Source: Desulfonatronum sp.
GTDB lineage: Bacteria > Desulfobacterota > Desulfovibrionia > Desulfovibrionales > Desulfonatronaceae
Assembly: GCA_007127655.1 (NCBI GenBank)
Contig: SKYX01000250.1
Coordinates: 1 to 6,564, forward strand
DNA length: 6,564 nt
Direction: 5' to 3'
The position numbers and the translations under genes were made by a program. Numbering within the stretch: the stretch's first letter is position 1; every line of letters starts with the position of its first letter. Shown here piece after piece: positions 1 to 5,442 of this stretch. The notes below the pieces were generated by a model that was given only the letters and a program-made list of their open reading frames with translations, had not been told where the DNA came from and did not search any database.

Positions 1-959
1 CCCTGATCGTCAACCCCAACAGCCTGACGGACCTCGCGGAAGCCATTCACAAGGCCCTGGAAACACCGGAAGAAGAGCAGCGCCGGATCATGACCCTGCT
101 CAAAAACCGGCTGGAGCGCTTTGACGTCAACCATTGGGCCGAGGATTTCATGAATTCCCTGCTGCACGTCAAGGCAGAGCAGGAACGAATGGAGTCCACA
201 TTCATCAGCGCAGACGCGGCCCAGGAAGTCGTCCGTCGGTGCAAGTCCGCCCAAAGCCGCCTGCTGCTGCTGGACTACGACGGAACCCTGGTACCCTTTC
301 ACGACGCCCCGTCCATGGCCTGCCCCTCGGAGGAAATCCGGACCACTCTCCTGGCCCTGGCCGACCTGCCCGAGACCCAGGTGGTCATCCTCAGCGGACG
401 GGACAAGTACAATCTGGAACGCTGCCTGGACGGCCTGCCCGTGGCCCTGGTAGCCGAGCACGGGGTCTGGGTCCGGGAGACCGACGGCCAATGGCGGATG
501 ATCCGCCCGCTGCTCAACGACTGGAAGGAGCAGATCCGCCCGATTCTGGAGCGCTTCAGCTCTCGCGTGCCGGGCACCTTCGTGGAGGACAAGGACTTTT
601 CCATGGCCTGGCACTATCGCCAGGCGGATCGCAACCTCGGGGCGCAACGGGCCCGGGAACTGGCTGAAACCCTGCGCGGGCTGGCCTCCAATGTGGGCAT
701 CCAGATTCTGCAAAGCCCCATGGTGGTCGAAGTACGCAGCGCCGGAATCAGCAAGGCCGTGGCCGCCATGCACTTCAGCTCCAAGCGGGACTGGGACTTC
801 ATCCTGGCCATGGGTGACGCGGAAAGCGACGAGGAAATGTTCAAAACCCTCCCGGACCATGCCGTGACCCTCAGCGTGGGCCACGACATGTCCCACGCCA
901 CTTACAATATCCGAAATTCCAGGGCCGCTGGGGTGCTGCTGAAGAACTTTACGTTGTGA
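1..959 (+). CDS. Bifunctional trehalose-6-phosphate synthase/phosphatase, C-terminal part (5' truncated)
   Basis: The full enzyme would make trehalose 6-phosphate from UDP-glucose and glucose 6-phosphate, then dephosphorylate it to trehalose, in the cytoplasm. The reading frame is open from base 3 and shows 318 residues. Visible residues 1-55 (LIVNPNSLTDLAEAIHKAL, then RFDVNHW) match the C-terminal end of a GT20/OtsA synthase. A short linker leads into a complete HAD phosphatase of the OtsB type. Its landmarks are DYDGTL at residue 91 (nucleophile Asp, base 273), LSGRD, AEHGVW, an EDKDFS...HYR segment, GISKA with the conserved Lys, and GDAESDEEMF (base 813 onward). The last motif departs from the usual GDDxTDE: its second Asp is Ala, while the first Asp and the Asp before Glu are kept. 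The gene ends with TGA at 957-959 and converges on pyruvate kinase. The synthase active site lies outside the window, so its integrity cannot be judged. The fusion itself is clear because both domains share one uninterrupted frame. Confidence 0.93.
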   Translation, partial: LIVNPNSLTDLAEAIHKALETPEEEQRRIMTLLKNRLERFDVNHWAEDFMNSLLHVKAEQERMESTFISADAAQEVVRRCKSAQSRLLLLDYDGTLVPFHDAPSMACPSEEIRTTLLALADLPETQVVILSGRDKYNLERCLDGLPVALVAEHGVWVRETDGQWRMIRPLLNDWKEQIRPILERFSSRVPGTFVEDKDFSMAWHYRQADRNLGAQRARELAETLRGLASNVGIQILQSPMVVEVRSAGISKAVAAMHFSSKRDWDFILAMGDAESDEEMFKTLPDHAVTLSVGHDMSHATYNIRNSRAAGVLLKNFTL

Positions 960-1003
960 TCAGTTGATGTGTGCAGGACAAGCCAAGTGCATCCGGCACC
1001 TGC

Positions 1004-1081
1004 AAAAAATCCGTATCTACTCAGCACATTTTGTGTCCGCTCTTGCTCCGGCAACGACATGACTCTGTGCTGAGTAGATAC
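1004..1081 (-). terminator. Possible rho-independent terminator of pyruvate kinase
   Basis: On the minus strand the 1013-1081 stem begins 9 nt after the pyruvate kinase stop codon and is followed by GGA and six T residues (1004-1009 on the plus strand). That order fits an intrinsic terminator for the minus-strand gene. The 37-nt loop is long and the stem is not very GC-rich, so efficiency is uncertain. On the plus strand the stem is followed by AAAAACCC, so it does not look like a terminator for the trehalose gene. Confidence 0.4.
1013..1081. repeat. Perfect 16-bp inverted repeat with 37-nt centre
   Basis: GTATCTACTCAGCACA at 1013-1028 is matched exactly in reverse complement by 1066-1081, with 37 nt between (1029-1065). 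The centre holds a small nested hairpin, TTGC-TCCG-GCAA at 1043-1054. The element lies between two convergent genes. It is flanked by near-identical octamers, AAAAATCC at 1005-1012 and AAAAACCC at 1082-1089, which could be a decayed target duplication or chance. The arms are only moderately GC-rich, unlike a typical strong terminator stem. It may be a short mobile palindromic (REP- or MITE-like) repeat, a bidirectional transcription barrier, or both. The repeat is seen directly; its function is inferred. Confidence 0.85.
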
Positions 1082-1090
1082 AAAAACCCT

Positions 1091-2533
1091 TCACTTCACG
1101 TAAATCTTGACCAGATTCGTGGCCACGCGCTCTTGGCGGGGCTTGGGCTGGCCGGCGGTGATGACCACGGCCTCACCAGTGGCAAAGAAATCCGGGTTGC
1201 TGTCCACGAAGTACTCGGTTCGATCCAGGTGATCCGAAAGCTGTTCCTTGATGGAGTGCGGCAGCACGCCTTTGGAGAAATTCAGGAACTGACGCGCCGG
1301 GTAGTCCGGGCACAGGGCATGGATCGGCTGCTCTGGCCGACAGGCACTGAGATGACGGATCGTGGCTCCGGAAATGCTGTGAGCCACCAGGGCGCGGACA
1401 TGGGCCTTTTCCGCCAGTAGGCAGGCGGCATAGGCCAGGAACCAGGCCGGATCGGACTGATCCTTGGGCGCTTTGGGCCCGGGATGATGCTTTGCGCCGA
1501 AGCGCTCGGCCTCCAGGCCGATCTCCCGCATGGTCCGCACCGCTTCCAGAGGGTGGTTGCCGATGGCGGTTTCCTCGGAGAGCATCACGCAGTCCGTCCC
1601 GTCGTGAATGGCGTTGGCCACGTCCGTAATCTCGGCCCGGGTCGGCATAGGGTTGTCCACCATGGACAGCAGCATCTGGGTGGCCACGATCACCGGCTTG
1701 CCGGCCTGGTTGCAGGCCTTGATGATTTCTTTTTGCAAGCCCGGCAGGGTGGCCAGGGGGCATTCGAGACCCAAGTCGCCCCGAGCGACCATGATCCCGT
1801 CCACCAGTTCCAGAATCTCCTGAAGATTTTCCACGGCGTTGCGTCGTTCCAGCTTGGCGATCACCGGCACCCGATACCCCAGCCGCTCCATCTCGTTGAT
1901 CAGGGAACGGATATCCTGGGCGTCCTGAACAAAAGACAGGGCCACAACGTTCACCCCCAACTCCAGGCCATAGGCCAGGTCCATGCGATCCTTGGGCGTG
2001 AATGCCGGCAATGGGCTGACCTTGCCGGGAAAAGCAACACCTTTTTTTGACGACAACAAACCCGCGTTGAGCGCCTTGAGCAGGACCGTCCGGGGGTCGA
2101 CCTTCTCCACGACCTGGAACTGCAAGCCGCCGTCGCTGAGGGTCACCGTATCCCCCATCTCCAGGACTTCCAGCATATTCGGCTGATCCAGGTCCAGCCA
2201 GCGCAATCCTTTGACGAGCTGGCCGTTGGCCTCCATATCCTTTTGCCCACCCGGCAGGCCCATATACAGTAAATCATCCTTATGCACGTCCCAGGGAGCG
2301 TCCGCTATTTCACCGATCCGGATTTTAGGCCCCGAAAGATCCTGCAACAGGCTCAAGGCGACATCCATCTCCGCCTCCAGTTTCTTCAACCGGGCGATGA
2401 TCGTTTCAAAATAGGACCGGTCACCATGGGAAAAATTTAACCGAAAGATGCACACCCCTTGCTCGATCATCCGGCGCAACATGTCCTCCGAATCGATTGC
2501 CGGCCCTACCGTGACCACGACTTTTGTTTTCAT
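1091..2533 (-). CDS. pyk: Pyruvate kinase
   Basis: It catalyses the last step of glycolysis, transferring phosphate from phosphoenolpyruvate to ADP to give pyruvate and ATP in the cytoplasm. The 480 residues match the usual bacterial length. The fold runs from the N-terminal barrel strand (TKVVVTVGPA, residues 3-12) through the substrate-site segment FRLNFSHG (Arg31, Asn33, Ser35), the B domain at about 75-165, IAKLE with catalytic Lys227, the DGIMVARGDLG signature (245-255), VATQML (Thr285), and a C-terminal allosteric-type domain from about 350. Residues 65-73 read DLSGPKIRI. Lys70 occupies the position of Glu117 in the rabbit muscle enzyme, with Leu and Ile at the positions of Thr113 and Thr120, a set known from potassium-independent pyruvate kinases. 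Residues 319-323 are SEETA where most family members have SGETA. The ATG start has a good ribosome site, AGGAGA, 7 nt upstream. The gene lies 156 bp after the exonuclease gene and probably has its own promoter. Confidence 0.97.
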   Translation of the reverse strand: MKTKVVVTVGPAIDSEDMLRRMIEQGVCIFRLNFSHGDRSYFETIIARLKKLEAEMDVALSLLQDLSGPKIRIGEIADAPWDVHKDDLLYMGLPGGQKDMEANGQLVKGLRWLDLDQPNMLEVLEMGDTVTLSDGGLQFQVVEKVDPRTVLLKALNAGLLSSKKGVAFPGKVSPLPAFTPKDRMDLAYGLELGVNVVALSFVQDAQDIRSLINEMERLGYRVPVIAKLERRNAVENLQEILELVDGIMVARGDLGLECPLATLPGLQKEIIKACNQAGKPVIVATQMLLSMVDNPMPTRAEITDVANAIHDGTDCVMLSEETAIGNHPLEAVRTMREIGLEAERFGAKHHPGPKAPKDQSDPAWFLAYAACLLAEKAHVRALVAHSISGATIRHLSACRPEQPIHALCPDYPARQFLNFSKGVLPHSIKEQLSDHLDRTEYFVDSNPDFFATGEAVVITAGQPKPRQERVATNLVKIYVK

Positions 2534-2540
2534 GCGGTTC

Positions 2541-2546
2541 TCTCCT
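2541..2546 (-). promoter_or_regulatory. Ribosome binding site of pyruvate kinase
   Basis: AGGAGA on the minus strand, 7 nt before the ATG at 2533, is a near-ideal Shine-Dalgarno sequence and supports that start. Confidence 0.8.
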
Positions 2547-2566
2547 GAGTTGGGATAAACGATTGG

Positions 2567-2584
2567 GAATAAGATGTTTTATTC
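2567..2584. promoter_or_regulatory. AT-rich dyad upstream of pyruvate kinase, possible operator
   Basis: GAATAA at 2567-2572 and its reverse complement TTATTC at 2579-2584 are separated by 6 nt. The dyad sits 33-51 nt before the pyruvate kinase start, in a locally AT-rich stretch of an otherwise GC-rich window. This is a likely place for a promoter and a repressor or activator site. I could not make out a convincing -35/-10 pair and do not recognise the dyad as a known regulator site. Confidence 0.3.
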
Positions 2585-2689
2585 ATGACAGTTTTGCTGC
2601 CTGGACGCGAAGGATTCCACCTGCTGCTGGTACGCACGGTCGTTCCCCTCGGCGGGCGGGAATCTGGGGGAGGCATTGCCCTCATTGCT

Positions 2690-3451
2690 TCACCGCCACA
2701 GGTCGCTGACAGGGGTTTGCGGGGTAAAATGCCACGCGGCCTGGGCCTGGAACAGTTCGGCGGTGGCCAAGGCGTCGGTCAGGGCATGGTGCGGGGAGTA
2801 GACGGGCAGGTTGTAGCGGGTCCGGCTGGCCGCAAGGCGCAGGGATTGCCTGTCGCGGCCCAACAGGCGGGCCGCCAAATGGGCTTTCAGGCGGGTCCAC
2901 CACCCCTTGTCGTCCTGCCGGTGCAGACGGGCCTCGATATCCATGGTGTCAATGACCGGGAAGATGAACCCCTCCTCCCATCGTTGCCGCACCGCGGCAT
3001 CCAGGAATCGCCGTTCGATCTGCCGATAGTGCACGACGACGACGGATTGCGTCATGGCCGTGATCAACCCGGGCAGGACTTCTGAAAGGTCGGGACGTTC
3101 CTGAACCTCGGAGTGGGTGATGCGGTGAAAAACCACCGATTCCTTTTTCAACCGTTTGCCAGGGTTGACGACCCAGTATTGTCCCCGGCTGCTGAAAATT
3201 CGTCGCAGCGTGAACGGTACCAGGCCGATGCTGACGATGGCGTCCTTGTCGGGGTCAAAACCGGTGGTTTCAAAATCCAGCGCCACCATCGGCACGTCTG
3301 CCAAGGCTGTCCCGGCATCGACGACCCCGGCCTGGTAGAATTCCCGAAGCAAAAGGTGCCGAACCTGGGCCAGCCGTTTTTCGTACAGGCCCCTCCAAGG
3401 AAGTGGCTCGCCCTTTCGGCGCTTCCATTTCTCAGGACGTGGAAAAAACAC
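2690..3451 (-). CDS. DEDDh-family 3'-5' exonuclease (DNA polymerase III epsilon-like)
   Basis: A predicted metal-dependent 3'-5' exonuclease of 253 residues with the RNase T/epsilon fold. Residues 1-50 are a basic, amphipathic N-terminal extension. Motif I is LDFETTG (Asp59, Glu61). Motif II is HYRQIERRFLD at 141-151, where Glu146 stands in place of the usual Asp. Motif III is HHALTDA at 221-227 (His221, Asp226). The protein lacks the tau- and alpha-binding tail expected of the replicative proofreading subunit, so it is probably a stand-alone nuclease acting on an unknown substrate. The start is GTG at 3451, lying inside the end of the upstream CBS/DUF294 gene and overlapping it by 20 nt. It is preceded by AAAGGGG at 3458-3464 with 6-nt spacing, so translation is likely coupled. 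No ATG is in frame before Met55, which would leave out the N-terminal extension. In other proteobacteria, as I recall, a similar exonuclease accompanies a CBS/DUF294 protein, which supports a joint role. Family assignment is firm; function is not. Confidence 0.9.
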   Translation of the reverse strand: MFFPRPEKWKRRKGEPLPWRGLYEKRLAQVRHLLLREFYQAGVVDAGTALADVPMVALDFETTGFDPDKDAIVSIGLVPFTLRRIFSSRGQYWVVNPGKRLKKESVVFHRITHSEVQERPDLSEVLPGLITAMTQSVVVVHYRQIERRFLDAAVRQRWEEGFIFPVIDTMDIEARLHRQDDKGWWTRLKAHLAARLLGRDRQSLRLAASRTRYNLPVYSPHHALTDALATAELFQAQAAWHFTPQTPVSDLWR

Positions 3452-5333
3452 GCTTTGCCCCTTTAAAACCTCGCCCTTTGACGGGTCGCACTTTCAGAAA
3501 GTTCTGGGCGTCATTGAGAACCTGGAAGGCTTCCTTGAGGTTGCGCCGGTCGAACTGGCTCAAGTCTTCAGGATTGATATTGTTGTCCACCTTCTGCTTG
3601 TGCTGGACCTGTTCGGCATGGTGCCGCTGCCGGACCATGGACATGATTTCCATAGCGTCGCGCAGGGCTTCGGGCCGACCGGGAGGCAGATATCGGGCGG
3701 CTTTAATGTCTTCCAGACGTTCAAAGGTATTCTGGGCCGTGGACCCCACGGCCAGGGCATGGACCCGGACCAGGGCCACCAAGGGGGCTGTGCCACGTCG
3801 CTTGAGATTGAGGGAGTTTTTGTGCTCCCCATCCTGCTCGAGCACAAAATCCTTGAAAAACCCCAATGGAGGGGTGCGATACAGGGCGGCTCGTCCCAGG
3901 GAACTCAGAAACAGGTTATGGTTCGCGGCCTGTCGGGCGATCTGCTGCCGGAAAGGAATAACCCATTCGGTATGCCCCCAGACCCCGTCCAGATCGAAAA
4001 ACATCGAACTGTTCAGCATCGCATCCTTGGAGGGATAGGCGATCCAGTCCGCGAAATACTTGCTCCACACATGCCGGGGCTGACGCCATTTGTCCGTGGT
4101 GGCCATCACCCCGCCCTTGCAGTAGGGAAATCCGTTGGCTGCCAGCCCATCGGAAACAAAAGCCGCCAGCTTCTGGAAATACCCATCGTGTTTGACAGCA
4201 TCAAAACTGTCGTCCAGGACCAGGGCATTATCCTGGTCCCCGCCGGGCAGCAGTTCGTCCCTGGCCATGGATCCCAGGGTCAGAAAGCAGCAGGGGATCG
4301 GCGGGGGGCCGAGTTGCTCCTCGGCTAGTTCCACCAGTCGCTGGAAAATACTGCGCCCGAACACGGTCATGGCACTGCCGACCATGTGTGAATTGGCGTC
4401 CTCGTTGACCATGCGCACGAAACTGGCGTCGATATCCTTTCCCAAGCTCACCAGTTCTGCCTGATTCTGGGCCCGCAGAAGCTTGGCCACCACGAACAGA
4501 CTGTTCTGGGATTCGTAGCGGATCAAGTCGGACAGCGCGATCACCCCCACGGCTTGCTGGGAGCGCATCAGCGGCAGGTGATGCACGTTGTGGCGCAGCA
4601 TGGCCAACATGGCGTCGAACACGTACAGGTTGGCGTCAAGGGTAACTGGATTGGCAGACATGATGGCCGTGATCGGCGTGTCGAACTCCAGTGCGGGCGC
4701 GATGAACCGGGTGCGCAAGTCCTGGTCCGTCACGATACCGACCACGGAGGATTCACCATCCTCGTTCGTGTCCGTGACCAGCACCGAAGAGACGCGCTCT
4801 TCGGTCATTTTTATCGCGGTTTGATGCACACTGGCCGTCTGATCGACGATTACCGGTTCACGACCGATCAGCCTGCTCACCTTGGTGCGCATCATTTCAT
4901 TGGACTGCTGGGCCCGGGAGACGGTCTGCCGAAGCCGCGACCGATCCCCAAACTCGACGAAGTCGGCAAAAACCTCATGGTTGTCGCACAGCTCATCGAA
5001 AATTTCCTTGGGGATGATGTACAACAGGGTGTCTTCCAGCGCTCTGGTCGGAAAACGGACCCGATTGTGCATCATCAGGCTCATCTGGCCAAAAATTTCT
5101 CCCTCTCCCAAACGGTTGTAAAATTCCCCGTCGCGCCGGAAGAGTTCCACCACGCCACTGCGAATAAAATAAAATTCATGAATCTCATCATTGAGCAGCA
5201 GGATGTCGCTCCCCGCCTTGTGGTAGACCACATCAGCATTCGCGGCCACGCGGGCCACGACCTCCTCCGGCAGGGCCTCAAAAGGCTCGAAGCGTCGCAG
5301 GTGATTCGCTATTTCAATTTGTTCGACTTCCAT
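3432..5333 (-). CDS. cNMP-like/CBS/DUF294 nucleotidyltransferase-like signalling protein
   Basis: A 633-residue cytoplasmic multi-domain regulator. Residues about 12-130 form a CRP-like cyclic-nucleotide-binding fold (YFIRSGVVELFRR, then FGQMSLM). Residues about 153-275 are two CBS motifs (VSSVLVTD...GIVTDQDLRTRF, and HHLPLM...GVIALSDLIRY), a module that usually senses adenine nucleotides. Residues about 300-445 are the DUF294 nucleotidyltransferase-like domain, with the motif GSMARDE...GGDQDNALVL (Gly354, Ser355, Asp366, Asp368) as in the N-terminal half of GlnD-type uridylyltransferases. Residues about 480-620 match the helical DUF294 C-terminal region. There is no HD or ACT domain, so it is not GlnD. 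The cNMP phosphate-binding loop lacks the usual GE...R pattern, so canonical cAMP binding is doubtful. The ATG at 5333 has only a weak ribosome site. The gene follows the transporter after 109 bp and overlaps the exonuclease. I infer that it senses nucleotides and adjusts transport or a partner protein; the target is unknown. Confidence 0.92.
   Translation of the reverse strand: MEVEQIEIANHLRRFEPFEALPEEVVARVAANADVVYHKAGSDILLLNDEIHEFYFIRSGVVELFRRDGEFYNRLGEGEIFGQMSLMMHNRVRFPTRALEDTLLYIIPKEIFDELCDNHEVFADFVEFGDRSRLRQTVSRAQQSNEMMRTKVSRLIGREPVIVDQTASVHQTAIKMTEERVSSVLVTDTNEDGESSVVGIVTDQDLRTRFIAPALEFDTPITAIMSANPVTLDANLYVFDAMLAMLRHNVHHLPLMRSQQAVGVIALSDLIRYESQNSLFVVAKLLRAQNQAELVSLGKDIDASFVRMVNEDANSHMVGSAMTVFGRSIFQRLVELAEEQLGPPPIPCCFLTLGSMARDELLPGGDQDNALVLDDSFDAVKHDGYFQKLAAFVSDGLAANGFPYCKGGVMATTDKWRQPRHVWSKYFADWIAYPSKDAMLNSSMFFDLDGVWGHTEWVIPFRQQIARQAANHNLFLSSLGRAALYRTPPLGFFKDFVLEQDGEHKNSLNLKRRGTAPLVALVRVHALAVGSTAQNTFERLEDIKAARYLPPGRPEALRDAMEIMSMVRQRHHAEQVQHKQKVDNNINPEDLSQFDRRNLKEAFQVLNDAQNFLKVRPVKGRGFKGAKRVFSTS
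3458..3464 (-). promoter_or_regulatory. Ribosome binding site for the exonuclease GTG start
   Basis: AAAGGGG on the minus strand, with 6 nt before the GTG at 3451, lies inside the coding region of the upstream CBS/DUF294 gene. It decides the choice of the GTG start in the absence of a nearby ATG. Confidence 0.55.
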
Positions 5334-5360
5334 ACCACTCTGGGTTTTGAAAATAGTTGG

Positions 5361-5419
5361 AAAACGACCCGGGCCGAGGGACAGGCTGGAGAGTCGGAAA
5401 CGATGCCCCGGCCCGGGTC
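5361..5419 (-). terminator. GC-rich hairpin with short T run after the BCCT gene
   Basis: GACCCGGGCCG at 5366-5376 and its exact reverse complement CGGCCCGGGTC at 5409-5419 form an 11-bp stem. It extends by 2 bp past one mismatch, with roughly 30 nt of loop. Reading the minus strand, the stem starts 23 nt after the transporter stop and is followed by G and four T residues, then by the CBS/DUF294 start about 27 nt later. It could be a full or partial terminator, or an mRNA-stabilising hairpin that sets different expression for the transporter and the genes behind it. Confidence 0.5.
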
Positions 5420-5442
5420 TGGCATTTTGAAGCGAACGGTGC

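Noticed and set aside
134..667. Plus-strand open frame of 177 codons inside the trehalose gene
   Set aside because: It is in another frame of a clearly homologous gene, and its product is a Pro/Gly/Arg-rich low-complexity string typical of a GC-rich shadow frame.
972..1004. TGCAGG/CCTGCA inverted repeat after the trehalose gene as a terminator
   Set aside because: Only a 6-bp stem, with a 21-nt loop, and followed by A residues rather than T residues on the plus strand.
971..1420. Open frame on the plus strand starting in the intergenic gap
   Set aside because: It runs through the palindromic repeat and then antisense to pyruvate kinase, and its product resembles no family.
1484..2050. 188-codon plus-strand frame antisense to pyruvate kinase
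   Set aside because: His/Gly/Gln-rich mirror of a well-conserved gene, with no recognisable domain.
2534..2689. Terminator for the exonuclease or a small RNA in the gap before pyruvate kinase
   Set aside because: Only weak, short C/G pairings are visible, with no stem followed by a T run in the minus-strand direction.
2585..3085. 166-codon plus-strand frame starting in the gap before the exonuclease
   Set aside because: Mostly antisense to the exonuclease coding region, with no family resemblance and no convincing ribosome site.
3600..4328. 242-codon plus-strand frame antisense to the CBS/DUF294 gene
   Set aside because: Composition is that of a reverse-complement shadow, and the opposite strand carries strong domain matches.
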